Positions 18,061 through 28,500 of a stretch of 64,000 nt of DNA are shown here, piece by piece. A program made the translations under genes and the position numbers. Origin of the DNA: Citrobacter sp. wls619 (GTDB taxonomy: Bacteria > Pseudomonadota > Gammaproteobacteria > Enterobacterales > Enterobacteriaceae). The DNA lies in assembly GCF_005281345.1 (NCBI RefSeq), contig NZ_SZXJ01000060.1, positions 443-64,442 of the forward strand. Direction: 5' to 3'. The notes beneath the pieces are model-generated. The model ran no database searches. It saw nothing but the letters and a program-made list of their open reading frames with translations, and had not been told where the DNA came from. How positions within the stretch are numbered: position 1 is the first letter of the stretch; each line of letters starts with the position of its first letter.

Positions 18061-18087
18061 TAAAGATATAAACTCCTGTGCCGATAC
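18061..18087 (+). promoter_or_regulatory. FliA (sigma28) promoter of the chemoreceptor gene
   Basis: TAAAGATA at 18061-18068, an 11-base spacer, then GCCGATAC at 18080-18087. This matches the flagellar class 3 consensus TAAAGTTT-N11-GCCGATAA with exact spacing, about 35 bases before the chemoreceptor ATG. The gene should therefore be expressed with the flagellar regulon. Confidence 0.9.
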
Positions 18088-18122
18088 TGGGTAAAAGTTA
18101 GCCTTTTGCAGAAGGAGTTTGT

Positions 18123-20066
18123 ATGGCCTGGTATCCTACTCGTATTTCAACGCGGTTAACCATTGGCGGCATCCTGCTGCTTGCGGTGACCACCCTTGTT
18201 ATTGTTGCAATTATGCTCTGGCGTGGTCAGCCACGGGTCGTTGAAATCAATACCGCCCTGATAGAAGAGACAGGGCAAGGTTTAACCCGTCAACTGAGTA
18301 CGGTGCTTTCTCGTATCGAGGGCGAAACCGTCAGTCTGTCACGACTGGCCGAAGTACTGCCTAATGATGAGTCTTTATATCAAAGCGTGGTTCCACACCT
18401 GATTGGCGAAGACAGCCACTCAATTATTACCGGCGGCGGGATCTGGCCGGAGCCAAACGCGTTTACCCCGGGAGTCGAGAAACGTAGCTTTTTTTGGGCG
18501 CGCAATGCTGAGGGCAAGCTTGATTTTTCGAATGATTATAATGCCGAAGGATCTGCCGGTTATCACAATGAAAGTTGGTATCAGCATGCGAAGGGTCACT
18601 CACAAAACAGTTGCCTGTGGTCTGATGTTTACCAGGATGCCAGTTCCGGCGTGAACATGGTGACATGCAGTATTCCGTATCAATTAGCCGGTAAGTTTGC
18701 CGGTGTGGCCACCACCGATATTCGTCTGGATAACGTTGCGACCTTTATGCAGCAGCAGGGCAACAGTACCGGTGGCTACGCATTTGTGGTTGATAAACAG
18801 GGTCAGATCCTCTATTTCCCCCAGGCCGATCAGACAAAATACAAAACCTTTAGCGATCTGGCGCAAAGCGCACACTGGCTGGCCCCGGTAGAAGCCGGGC
18901 TGAAATCGCTTCGCGCGACTGATGGCGTGAAAACCATCACGCTGGAAAGCGACAGCGTACTGAATGCCCCGTCACGCGTCATGTTGTTCCCAATGGCTGA
19001 TACTGGCTGGGTCGTGGGGCTGGTGACACCGGAAACGCGCATCGTTGGCCTCGCCAAAGTCATGATGCAGGATGTGCTGGAAGTGCTGATCCCGATTATG
19101 ACCGTGTTGCTGGTAGGGTCATGGCTGGTGGTGCGTCGCTTGATCTCTCGTCTCGATGATACTCGTCGCGCGCTCGATGATATCGCACAGGGCGAAGGCG
19201 ATCTTACCCGACGTCTGGATGTTCGCGGTAAAGATGAGATTTCAGATATTGCGGAAGCCTTTAACCTGTTCGTCGATAAAATTTCCGCCATTCTGATCAC
19301 CGTCAGAAGCAGTAGCGTGGTGGTAGCTAATAACGCCGTCAGCCTGGCCGACAGTAACATGGAGCTGTCTTCACGGGTTACTCAGCAGGCGGCCGCGCTG
19401 GAAGAGAGCTCGGCGGCGATGGAACAGTTAAATGCGACCGTTCATCAAAATGCGAGCAACACGCAACTGGCAGATGAACTTTCCGACAACACTGCGCAAA
19501 CGGCGAATCGCTGTGGCGACGTGATGCAGGGTGTGATTTCGACAATGGATAACGTCAGTGCCTCGTCCGGTAGAATGGTGGAAATTGTCGCCGTCATCGA
19601 CAGTATTGCATTCCAGACCAATATTCTGGCGCTGAATGCCGCCGTTGAAGCCGCCAGAGCGGGGGATGCAGGCAGAGGATTTGCGGTTGTCGCATCAGAA
19701 GTTCGTACCCTGGCACAGCGCAGTGCCACTGCTGCCCAGGAAATCAAAGCGTTGATTGATGAGTCCGTTTCACATGTTGGCAGCAGCAGCCAGCAAATCC
19801 ACAATGCAGGTGAGCGCCTGGAAGAGCTGGTCAACAACGTGCGTCAGGTTAGCCAACTGATGGGGGAAATCCGTGTCGCGGGTGACGAGCAGCGCAAGGG
19901 CGTTTCCGAAGTCACCCTCGCCGTCACCGAAATGGACAGCACCGTGCAGCAAAACGCATCGTTGATTGATGATGCCGCCACACGAACCCAGGTGCTGAAA
20001 GAAGAGGCGGAACAATTAGCGTTACTGGTTTCCTCATTCAAATTGCCGGAGCCTTCAGCGGCCTAA
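18123..20066 (+). CDS. Methyl-accepting chemotaxis protein with a Cache-type sensor
   Basis: A 647-residue chemoreceptor. Membrane segment 1 spans about 13-33 and the large periplasmic sensor about 34-318, whose length and [17 protein letters not shown] motif mark a double Cache domain. Segment 2 spans about 319-338 and is followed by HAMP (about 340-393). The signalling rod has a methylation helix at 421-440 (QQAAALEES) and the invariant hairpin tip near 490-525 ([23 protein letters not shown]). The C-terminus lacks the NWETF pentapeptide that tethers CheR/CheB. Two sensor cysteines (C164, C182) could pair. Cache receptors often bind amino acids or organic acids; the ligand is unknown. Driven by the FliA promoter upstream. 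Confidence 0.93.
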   Translation: MAWYPTRISTRLTIGGILLLAVTTLVIVAIMLWRGQPRVVEINTALIEETGQGLTRQLSTVLSRIEGETVSLSRLAEVLPNDESLYQSVVPHLIGEDSHSIITGGGIWPEPNAFTPGVEKRSFFWARNAEGKLDFSNDYNAEGSAGYHNESWYQHAKGHSQNSCLWSDVYQDASSGVNMVTCSIPYQLAGKFAGVATTDIRLDNVATFMQQQGNSTGGYAFVVDKQGQILYFPQADQTKYKTFSDLAQSAHWLAPVEAGLKSLRATDGVKTITLESDSVLNAPSRVMLFPMADTGWVVGLVTPETRIVGLAKVMMQDVLEVLIPIMTVLLVGSWLVVRRLISRLDDTRRALDDIAQGEGDLTRRLDVRGKDEISDIAEAFNLFVDKISAILITVRSSSVVVANNAVSLADSNMELSSRVTQQAAALEESSAAMEQLNATVHQNASNTQLADELSDNTAQTANRCGDVMQGVISTMDNVSASSGRMVEIVAVIDSIAFQTNILALNAAVEAARAGDAGRGFAVVASEVRTLAQRSATAAQEIKALIDESVSHVGSSSQQIHNAGERLEELVNNVRQVSQLMGEIRVAGDEQRKGVSEVTLAVTEMDSTVQQNASLIDDAATRTQVLKEEAEQLALLVSSFKLPEPSAA

Positions 20067-20081
20067 TCCCCACGTAAAGTA

Positions 20082-20106
20082 TCCGGGTGCATCGTCTGCG
20101 CCCGGA
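20082..20106 (+). terminator. Hairpin after the chemoreceptor gene, possible terminator
   Basis: TCCGGGTGC pairs with GCGCCCGGA (one G-T pair) around a 7-base loop, just after the stop codon. There is no T-run, so termination is uncertain. Confidence 0.4.
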
Positions 20107-20153
20107 CAACACCAGGCTACACTTAACGTGGTTAACACGTCAGGAGCCAGAAT

Positions 20154-20672
20154 ATGGCTGAGTTTGTCGTAGCGATGCTGGTGCACACACCGGTGTGGGT
20201 ATATGTCTTGTTGGTCTTCCTGTTATTTCGGGGGATTAAAGCCAGGATACCCGCAACGGTTACGCTGGAAAAGCTGGCACTGATCCCAGCGCTCTTTCTT
20301 TTTTGGGATATTTACGATCTGGTCACTTACCGCGATCGGTCCATCAGCACGTATCTACAGTGGATGGTTGGTATTATTAGCGGCGTGATTGTGGGCTATA
20401 TGTTGATAAACCCCAGCCGTCTGGCACGCAGTACCACACCACGCAGCATTCATCGCCCGGCAGATTACTCTGCATTACCGTTCATGATGTTGGCCTTTGG
20501 CATCAAATATGTACAAGGTGTATTGAATGCTATCGCTCCCGATATTCTACGCCAGCCGGTAATGAGCGCGTTGGCAATCATTACCGGTGGCGTGTTTGCC
20601 GGGGTGTTTATCGGGAAGTTTATCCGTTACGTCAGCGTTTATCTCCGCTCACCAGCCCCCGGCAGCACTTAG
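20154..20672 (+). CDS. Small integral membrane protein, DUF6622-like
   Basis: A 172-residue protein with about five hydrophobic segments (TPVWVYVLLVFLLF, KLALIPALFLFWDIY, WMVGIISGVIVGYML, PFMMLAFGIKYV, ALAIITGGVFAGVF) and no signal peptide. It resembles the DUF6622 family of bacterial membrane proteins, which has no known role. Ribosome site AGGAG lies about 10 bases before the ATG. The 3' end overlaps the convergent digH gene by 4 bases. It is not found at this place in K-12. The function is unknown. Confidence 0.7.
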   Translation: MAEFVVAMLVHTPVWVYVLLVFLLFRGIKARIPATVTLEKLALIPALFLFWDIYDLVTYRDRSISTYLQWMVGIISGVIVGYMLINPSRLARSTTPRSIHRPADYSALPFMMLAFGIKYVQGVLNAIAPDILRQPVMSALAIITGGVFAGVFIGKFIRYVSVYLRSPAPGST

Positions 20673-22036
20673 CGTCCCCAACGTTCACGAATATAGGTCA
20701 CGGCTTCCTGGGTTTGCGGTTGGTTAAGATAGTCCTCCCGAAACAAGATAGTGCCATTAATATGCGGTTCGGACTCGTTCAGATCGAGTTGCTTTTTCAA
20801 CTCCGGCACACCGCCTTGTACCGTCCAGTCTGGTTCTTTTCGTGACGGCTCACCCACTTTATACAGCGCAACGCCTATATACAGGCGGGTATGGGTGGAT
20901 TTCACCACGCCAGCCCACCATTTTGCCAGTACATCATAACGCGCCGCATCACGGGCGAAAGGCCAGTACAGTTGTGGTGCAATGTAATCCAGCAGACCTA
21001 ATTGCACCCAGCGCCGGGTATCGGCATACGATTCATCATACGCGGCCGCCCCTCGGGTGTCGGAGCCTGCCGGATCGTGGGATCGATTACGCCACACGCC
21101 TGCAGGACTGACGCCAAACTCCACGTCAGGCTTAAGCTTTTTGATGGTCTGTGAAACCTGTTCGATCAGCCGTTGCGTGTTATGACGTCGCCAGTCTGCT
21201 TTTGAATCAAAACCCTGACCATACTTTCTGAAAGTCTGGCTGTCGTTTAGCGTCGAACCCGGCGATTCGGTATAGAAGTAGTCGTCAAACTGCACGCCAT
21301 CCACCGGGTAATTCTCAACAACTTCCGCCACGATGCTGGTTATCCAGTCGCGCACGTCAGGAATACCCGGGTCCAGTACAAAACGTTCACCCGATGTGCG
21401 GATCCAGTCGCGATGCAGCACGTAAACGCTGGACGGGGTCTGCGACAGCGTGCGGTTTAATTCTGCGACCGTTGACGGTTTCGTATTGACGGAGACGCGG
21501 TAGGGGTTAAACCACGCATGAACTTTCATCCCGCGTTTGTGCGCCTCATCGAGCATAAATTGCAGCGGATCGTAACCAGGATCCTGGCCGATGGTGCCAG
21601 TCAGGGTGTCTGACCAGGGAAGAATTTTGGATTGCCACAGCGCAGTGCCGTCCGGTTTTACCTGGAAAAAGACGGTATTGATCCCAAGACGTTTCAGATT
21701 ATCCAGCTTATCCGTCAGCGCTTTTTGCTGCTGGCTGATGCGGATGGCGGGTGAACTGATGTTTACAGATGAGATTGGCGGCCAGTCCAGACGGGAAACC
21801 GTTGCCAGCCAGATACCACGAACCGGCTCTTTACTCTGTTGCGGAGTAGTGACCGGGGGATGAGGGGTATCCTTCGGTCCTAGCGGTTGTGAAGAGCAAC
21901 TGCCAAGTAACAGCATACTGCCAACCAGTACGGCAAACCATTTCACATTGGTTAGCGGTAGCGTGTTGCGGGAACGGGCGAGGAGAGTCGCCAGTTTTTT
22001 CTGATAATGACCTGAAAAAAAACCGGATGCTGACAT
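20669..22036 (-). CDS. digH: Outer-membrane lipoprotein glycosyl hydrolase DigH (YddW)
   Basis: A glycosyl-hydrolase-like enzyme that in E. coli cuts denuded glycan strands of peptidoglycan during cell separation. The protein follows E. coli YddW closely from RGIWLATVSRLDWPP onward, with VFFQVKPDGTALW, HAWFNPYRVS and DGVQFDDYFY. The lipobox is LLGSC with the lipidated cysteine at residue 47 of the 455-residue form. That leaves an unusually long 30-residue polar leader, so an internal GTG (21946, MKWFAVLVGS) might be the real start, though it has no good ribosome site. It follows the VF530-type gene by 12 bases. Confidence 0.9.
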   Translation of the reverse strand: MSASGFFSGHYQKKLATLLARSRNTLPLTNVKWFAVLVGSMLLLGSCSSQPLGPKDTPHPPVTTPQQSKEPVRGIWLATVSRLDWPPISSVNISSPAIRISQQQKALTDKLDNLKRLGINTVFFQVKPDGTALWQSKILPWSDTLTGTIGQDPGYDPLQFMLDEAHKRGMKVHAWFNPYRVSVNTKPSTVAELNRTLSQTPSSVYVLHRDWIRTSGERFVLDPGIPDVRDWITSIVAEVVENYPVDGVQFDDYFYTESPGSTLNDSQTFRKYGQGFDSKADWRRHNTQRLIEQVSQTIKKLKPDVEFGVSPAGVWRNRSHDPAGSDTRGAAAYDESYADTRRWVQLGLLDYIAPQLYWPFARDAARYDVLAKWWAGVVKSTHTRLYIGVALYKVGEPSRKEPDWTVQGGVPELKKQLDLNESEPHINGTILFREDYLNQPQTQEAVTYIRERWGR

Positions 22037-22048
22037 CGGATTTTGCTC

Positions 22049-22333
22049 TTATTTTTTCTTGTTGCGGCTGTTAGCCCAGGGATCAATAGCTGGAGCGGTG
22101 GGTTCTGGTGCAACGTCATGCAGAGAATCAAGATACAGTGCTTCAACTTCTGCCCGCGCCCACGGCGTACGACGCAGAAACTTCAAACTGGATTTAACGC
22201 TCGGTTCATTTTTAAAACAGTTGATGTTTATCCGTTGGCCAAGTTCAGCCCAACCATAACGATCAACCAGGGCATTGACCTGCATTTCAAGCGTCACACC
22301 ATGCAAGGGGTCTTTAGAAATATGAGCATTCAT
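22049..22333 (-). CDS. VF530-family (DUF2132) small protein
   Basis: A 94-residue soluble protein containing [26 protein letters not shown] and [22 protein letters not shown]. These are the conserved stretches of the DUF2132/VF530 family, described as DNA-binding on structural grounds. The basic, disordered C-terminus ends NSRNKKK. It is the upstream member of a likely two-gene unit with digH. No cellular role is established for the family to my knowledge. Confidence 0.8.
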   Translation of the reverse strand: MNAHISKDPLHGVTLEMQVNALVDRYGWAELGQRININCFKNEPSVKSSLKFLRRTPWARAEVEALYLDSLHDVAPEPTAPAIDPWANSRNKKK

Positions 22334-22462
22334 ATGAAGTCCAGTTCGGTGGTTCCAGATTTTGTCAGTCGCGCGAGCGAAAGGTTACAAGAAAGCAAGG
22401 CGACCAGCAATGGTATAAACCGGCATAGCACTGCGAATGAGCACCATGCCAGCAATGTGCGC

Positions 22463-23794
22463 TCAGTACTCCTTAAAGGCCAGTTCCAGACGGGCGATCA
22501 GCGGTTTAAACAGGTAGCTTAAAAACGTTCGCTCGCCGGTCTTGATGGTCACGCTCGCGGGCATGCCCGCTTTAATCTTGTAATCGCCCAGCAAACGGGC
22601 GCCTTCTGCGGAAACCTGCACTTCGGCGAGATAATAGGGCTGTTGCGTTGCTTCATCAATTAAACGATCGGCTGAGATGGTCAGAACTCGGGCTGGTACG
22701 GAAGGTAACAGCGCATGGTTCAGGGCAGGAAACAGCACGTCAACGGTTAAACCTGGGGCCAGTTTATCAATGGCGTGCACCGGTATCCTGGCGTCGATTT
22801 GCATCGGCTGTCCAGCGGCAACGATATCCATGAGATGCTCACCGGGCTGAATCACACCGCCGACGGTACTGACTTTGACATCCAGAACGACACCGTTGAT
22901 TGGGGAGCGAATCTCCGTGTTATCCAGTTCATGGCGGGTAGAAACCAGTTCATCCTCCAGCATCGCCACTTCTTTTTGGTTTTCAGTTAGTTCGGACTCA
23001 ACTTCGCGTAAATACTGATGCCGTACCTGATACGCTTTGATTTTTAATTCGTTTTGCTGGGATTTGAGTTTAGCAATGTTCAAAATATCTTCGGACACAC
23101 TGCCGGATATTTCGGCCGCCTCGCGCTCCAGCACCAGTAATTGCGCCTTGGGGTAATAGTTTTTTTCACTCAGCGCCCGAATCGCGCCCAACTCCCGATT
23201 AATCAGGTTGAACTGGTGATCGCGGTATCCTTTTATTTTATTAAGATTGTCCGTTTGCCCGACCAGGCCATCGAGCGTTTCCTGAATCATGGACAATTCA
23301 TCCTGCATCGTTTTGCGCCGTGTATCGAACAGTTTGGCCTGTAGATTCCTGACTTCTGCCAGCCGTTTATTACCGGAAAACTGCTGCGTCAGCATGGAAT
23401 TAAATACGATTGCCTCCAGGCCATCTCTTTCTGCTAACAAACGATCTTCAATGCTTTTGGCGGAAATATACTGTGCGTTTAACGCGCTGTAGCGCATGTC
23501 GAGTTGCATCTTATCCAGGCGGACAAGCACCTGATTTCGCTTAACCAGGTCACCCTCTTTAATAAAAATATCCGTCACTCTACCGCCGCTAAGATGCTGA
23601 ATAGTTTTTCGGTTACTGGATACGGTTACCGTACCGTCCGCAACGACACCCGCATCTAAAGGGGCTTGCACTGCCCAAAATAAGAAACCACCCACCCCCA
23701 GCACAATGACAACGACACCGCGAACAATAGGGGACCAGATGTTGGTATCCACACCGGTGACGTCCGCGTTATTGGGATTCTTTTTCATCTTCAT
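22463..23794 (-). CDS. Type I secretion membrane fusion protein (HlyD/PrtE family)
   Basis: A 443-residue periplasmic adaptor linking the inner-membrane ABC exporter to an outer-membrane channel. It has a short cytoplasmic N-terminus, a single membrane segment at about 24-46 (VRGVVVIVLGVGGFLFWAV), then the lipoyl half-motif (DGTVTVSSNRKTIQHLSGG), a long coiled-coil hairpin (about 90-290), and the C-terminal beta-barrel region (RSPINGVVLDVKV, GMPASVTIKTGERTFLSYL). Length and ending match the PrtE/HasE type. Its ATG overlaps the exporter stop codon by 4 bases (23791-23794). It serves the RTX peroxidase encoded upstream. No TolC-like gene is nearby. Confidence 0.92.
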   Translation of the reverse strand: MKMKKNPNNADVTGVDTNIWSPIVRGVVVIVLGVGGFLFWAVQAPLDAGVVADGTVTVSSNRKTIQHLSGGRVTDIFIKEGDLVKRNQVLVRLDKMQLDMRYSALNAQYISAKSIEDRLLAERDGLEAIVFNSMLTQQFSGNKRLAEVRNLQAKLFDTRRKTMQDELSMIQETLDGLVGQTDNLNKIKGYRDHQFNLINRELGAIRALSEKNYYPKAQLLVLEREAAEISGSVSEDILNIAKLKSQQNELKIKAYQVRHQYLREVESELTENQKEVAMLEDELVSTRHELDNTEIRSPINGVVLDVKVSTVGGVIQPGEHLMDIVAAGQPMQIDARIPVHAIDKLAPGLTVDVLFPALNHALLPSVPARVLTISADRLIDEATQQPYYLAEVQVSAEGARLLGDYKIKAGMPASVTIKTGERTFLSYLFKPLIARLELAFKEY

Positions 23795-25530
23795 GCCTCG
23801 CGCTGCTGTTCGTTGATGGATGAAGAGGGTGTTGCCACTGGTTTCAGCACGTTAGCCTGGCGCAGATGGGCGAAGACCTGATCGCGTGTGCCGAACTCCT
23901 GAATAGCGCCGTCATTGAGCAGTAAAACTTTATTGACCGCACCGAGCAGAGTAGGACGGTGCGATATAATCACGGTCGTTTGTCCCTGTGTTCGCAGCGT
24001 GTTGATGGCTTTAATGAGAGCAAACTCCCCGGCATCATCAAGATTGGCATTCGGTTCATCAAGGACGATAAATGCGGGGTTGTTGTAGACAGCACGCGCC
24101 AGCCCAATACGCTGGCGCTGCCCGCCGGACAACTGGTATCCACCTGCGCCGAGCGGTGTATCGTACCCCTGCGGCAGGCGCAGGATCATCTCGTGTACAC
24201 CCGCCAGAAGTGCGGCCGCCACGATCAGTTCGCTGTCATTTTTCGTAAAACGCGCAATGTTCTGTGCGATAGTGCCGTCAAACAGTTCAACATCCTGTGG
24301 CAGATAGCCTATCGAGGGCCCCAGCAGGGCTTTATCCCACTGGCAAATATCTGCACCGTCCAACCTGACTTTTCCTGATAACGTCTTCCAGACACCGACC
24401 AGTACTTTCGCCAGCGATGTTTTTCCGGATGCAGAAGGACCGATAATCCCCAGCACTTCACCTTGTTCGAGTTGAAAGGAGATATTACGCAGCAACGGGG
24501 CGTGTTGTCCGGGAGCTGTCGCAAACACGCCTTCAACGCTGATGTTGCCTTGCGGACGCGGCAGGGTCAGCACATCTTGCGGGGCCGGATACTCCTTTAG
24601 CAGTTCCGATAACTGATGCCACGCGCTACGAAACTGGACAAACTGCTTCCAACTGCCAATGACTTGTTCTACCGGGTTCAGGACGCGTCCAAGAATAATC
24701 GAGGCGGCGATCATCAGGCCTGGGGTAATATGCCCACCAATTACCAGCAACGCCCCGGCGCCCAACGCGACAGATTGTAGCAACACGCGAACAAATCGGC
24801 TCAGGCTGCTTAACCCCGCCGTTTTATCGGCGATCTGTGTTTGCAATGCCAGCACTTTATTATGCTGTTCCTGCCAGTTTGCTTTTAGGGTAGAAAGCAT
24901 ACCCATCGCCTCGATAGCATCTGAGTTTTGCAGCTGTTTATTCAGCCTGCTGGCATTATTGATGGTTAAGGCATGGGCTTGTTGAATCGGGCGCTTAGTG
25001 GAGAACTCTGAAACCAGTGTCAGAATGAATAATAGAGTGATTCCGCCCAGAGACAGGTATCCCAACAGGGGATGTACCAGAAAGGCAATAAACAGATAAA
25101 TCGGCGTCCACGGAATATCCAGCAATGAAAACAAGCTGTTCCCGGAGAGAAACTGGCGGATCTGATCGAGCTCGGCTAAAGATTGTGCCGGGTTGTTATC
25201 ACCGGTGGACATTTTTCTTCTAAAAGCCGCATTAAAAACTAATTGGCTGAGCTTTATATCCAGCCTATTTCCCAGTCTTACCATGACCTGTGCGCGAGCA
25301 GATTCAATCATGGCAATAATAATGTACAAACCGACAATTAATAAGGTGAGCATTAGCAGCGTCGTGGTGTTTTTACTCACCAGTACGCGATCGTAAACCT
25401 GCAACATATAGATTGCCGGCGCCAGCATAAGCATATTAATCACACAACTAAAAAACAGCAGCATCAGAAAAGTAGGTTTCGTTCCTTTTAATGCATCATT
25501 CAGTTCTGTTGGCGTATGCTGGCGCGACAT
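23791..25530 (-). CDS. Type I secretion ABC exporter (PrtD family)
   Basis: A 579-residue fused membrane and ATPase protein. Membrane segments lie within about 20-300. The ATPase domain has Walker A GPSASGKTS (364-372), signature LSGGQRQR (467-474) and Walker B FIVLDEPNANLD (487-498); the PNANLD form is typical of PrtD/HasD exporters. There is no N-terminal C39-like domain, so it belongs to the protease/haemophore subgroup rather than the HlyB subgroup. The gene starts 10 bases after the RTX peroxidase stop codon, so substrate, exporter and adaptor form one operon. Confidence 0.93.
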   Translation of the reverse strand: MSRQHTPTELNDALKGTKPTFLMLLFFSCVINMLMLAPAIYMLQVYDRVLVSKNTTTLLMLTLLIVGLYIIIAMIESARAQVMVRLGNRLDIKLSQLVFNAAFRRKMSTGDNNPAQSLAELDQIRQFLSGNSLFSLLDIPWTPIYLFIAFLVHPLLGYLSLGGITLLFILTLVSEFSTKRPIQQAHALTINNASRLNKQLQNSDAIEAMGMLSTLKANWQEQHNKVLALQTQIADKTAGLSSLSRFVRVLLQSVALGAGALLVIGGHITPGLMIAASIILGRVLNPVEQVIGSWKQFVQFRSAWHQLSELLKEYPAPQDVLTLPRPQGNISVEGVFATAPGQHAPLLRNISFQLEQGEVLGIIGPSASGKTSLAKVLVGVWKTLSGKVRLDGADICQWDKALLGPSIGYLPQDVELFDGTIAQNIARFTKNDSELIVAAALLAGVHEMILRLPQGYDTPLGAGGYQLSGGQRQRIGLARAVYNNPAFIVLDEPNANLDDAGEFALIKAINTLRTQGQTTVIISHRPTLLGAVNKVLLLNDGAIQEFGTRDQVFAHLRQANVLKPVATPSSSINEQQREA

Positions 25531-25540
25531 AGTCTTCTCC

Positions 25541-28500
25541 TTATACGATCAATGAACTATTGCCATTGTTGCTGGCAAGGGTAGTCGGCATTTCCAGATA
25601 AAAATCACCCATATTAACGGTGGTCGAATTGACGCCAACTAACGTGATAGTGTCAGTGCCGATGGTCACGATAGTGTTGCCGTTATTTCCGGTGATAGAG
25701 ACGCTGCTGGCAAAGTTCTCCGCGTTAATGCCTAGCAAAACGAGGTCAAGGAAGTCCTGTCCGCCATTGGGATTACTGTCGAAACCCGTGATACGGTCCT
25801 GGCCGAAGTTGGCTCCGAAGGCGAAAATATCACTTCCGGTTCCGCCATCCAGGATATCGTTTCCTTCCTGACCATTGAGAATATCGTCGCCATTACCGCC
25901 AGAGAGGGTGTCGGCACCCGCGCCGCCAATCATGACGTCGTTACCGTTCCCACCCTGCAGGTTATCGGCGCCATCGCCGCCATCCAGGAAGTCATTTCCG
26001 ATACCGCCAAACAACTGGTCATTGCCGCCCATACCGAACAGATAGTCATTACCGCTACCGCCCGTGATGATGTTGGCGATTGAATTACCAGTACCGATAA
26101 AACTACCGTTCCCGGTAAAGACCAACTCTTCCACGTTATCGGTCAGGTCATAGCTGCTGAGAGTCGTGCGGACAATATCCGTCCCGCCGTTAAGATCTTC
26201 GATCACAACATCACCAAAATCATCAACGATGTAGGTATCATTCCCTGTGCCGCCGGTCATACTGTCAGCGCCAAGACCACCGTCCAGGATATCGTTACCC
26301 GCGTCACCTTGCAGCGTATCTTGTCCCGCCTGGCCGGAGAGAGAGTCATTACCTGCGCCGCCGACTAACAGGTCATCACCCGCGCCTCCCAGTAAGGTGT
26401 CATTGCCGTTTTCACCGCGCAGGATGTCACTCCATGCGGTGCCGATGAGCGTATTGGCACCATTATTACCCACGATCAGATCGCCAACAGGCTGCGTGGT
26501 TGTCGACGTCAGGATAACCGGGGGGTTACCTTCATCATCGACGACAGTGACGACCACCTGCAACGTGCGGCCGACCATAGCCTGGCCAGGCGTGAAGGTG
26601 GCAGATGTTGCGCCGTTGATGTTGACGAAGCCGGTCGGTGAACTCATTCTCCATTGGTAGCTGAAATTTCCGCCACTCAGGCCATCAGCGTCGGCGATAC
26701 CTGAAACCACCGCCGTCAGCGTCAGACTTTCCGTTGGCGTGAGGTCATTAATCACCGGCGCACCTGTTGTCGCCTGATTACGTGGCAGGACGGCCTGAGT
26801 TTGTGCCGATACTAAGGTCTCGGCATCGCCCATTCGGTCATTGAAACTGGCGACAACACGCAGCGGAGCGCCCTGGATTGAGCCGGGAACGCTGAACTCC
26901 ACGCCGGTTGCCTGATCCTGCCATTGTCCGTTAATCAAAGCCTGCCATGTCATGGTGATTGCGACATCTGCCGCAAGACCGTTGCCATCGAGCAGGTTTG
27001 CTACGTTAACCCGTAACAGGTCACCCACCGACGGGTTTGCACGACTGATTGCCAGGTCGCCCGTCGCGTGTTGCGCCGTGACCCACAGCTGTTGACCATC
27101 GCCAAATTCCAGTTTTTCGATATTCAACAGGCGGTCAACGCCATCATTCAGGTTCAATGCGGCATTAGGGGTGGCGTGATCGACTCTGAGGCTACCATCT
27201 GCCATTCGGGTAAAGGCATAGTTGCTACTGGCATCGCGATACACTGCCACGTCAGTTTCCGTGCCATCGCCCTCATGCAGGATTTCGCGCACAATCGACA
27301 ACTGGTTCGGTTTCAGCGTACCTGCCAGCATGTACGATTTCAGCTCAGCCATGCTTTCGGCGCTGGTGAGCCCCGGCATACCTGAAACAGCAATACGCAC
27401 GTTCAGCCAGGCGTCGCCATCAATGATGTCATTGCCGGCTTTACCCATAATGCGGTCGCTACCGCCGCCGCCGAGTAGAATGTCACTACCATCGTCCGGA
27501 TTGAGTAACACCGCATCCGGATTGGCTGAACGCGCAACACCGAGAATAGCCTGCAGACCGTCGATTCTGTCGGCACCTTCCTGGGTCAGATTATTAGAGA
27601 GGGGGACACCCTGAACCGGTGCAGTACCGATCGGCTGTTCCGTACCGGTCAGGATATCATTGTGTTTCCAGCCAGACAGACCTTCGACCAGGTCAAAACG
27701 GTCGCGCAGAATAAACTCCTGCTGGTTGACGAAAATCGGGATACCCAGGTCAGAGTTAGCGCCATTAGGATCGCCTTTATGGATCGCCCAGTCGAAACCG
27801 GCCATACCATTATTACGCTGGATCCCCGCGCCCTGAACCATGATGTCATCACCGGCTTCGCCATCGTAGTCCGTATCGTTACCCTGACCGTTCAGGACAT
27901 CGTGACCAATAATGGTGCTGTTGAAGAACAGCTCAGAGTTATCACCCGCGAGTGTGTCAAACCCATCACCGCCTTCCAGCCAGTCATCGCCCTCATTACC
28001 CATCAGGAAATCACCACCCGATCCCCCAAGCGCAAAGTCGTTGTCCTGCCCAGCAAAAACCTCCTGGGCATCTTCACCGACTACGACGAAGTCACTGCCC
28101 GTGCCGCCAAAGACCAGATCGTTTCCGTTACCAGAGAAGATGACATCGTGCCCGGCATCACCATGGAGGAAGTCAGCATCGCCTACGGGTGTACCAGTGT
28201 CCGTAATGATGTCATCGCCATCACCACCGTGAACCACATCCGCTTCATCGCCGCCGTCCAGACGGTCGTCACCACCATCTCCCCACAGGCTGTCGATACC
28301 TTTCCCTCCGATGAGCGTATCGTTCCCTGCGGTACCGCCAAGCACCACATGACCATCGCCGGTATATTTCAGATAACCACCATCGGCGAAACCGTCACCG
28401 TCCACATCCACCCCAGGATCGCGCCGTACCAGCAACGGCGAGAGCAGATCTTTCAGCGGATTCCCCCATTTAGGGTCGATTTCCGTTTGCAGCACGCGGT

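Noticed and set aside
22334..22462. Possible small gene or RNA between the adaptor gene and the VF530-type gene
   Set aside because: The 129 bases show no frame with a start signal, no strong hairpin and no T-run.
25796..28342. Regular repeats that could be taken for a CRISPR array or DNA satellite
   Set aside because: The periodicity is 27 bases, in frame, and encodes GGxGxDxLx units. There are no unique spacers of constant length.
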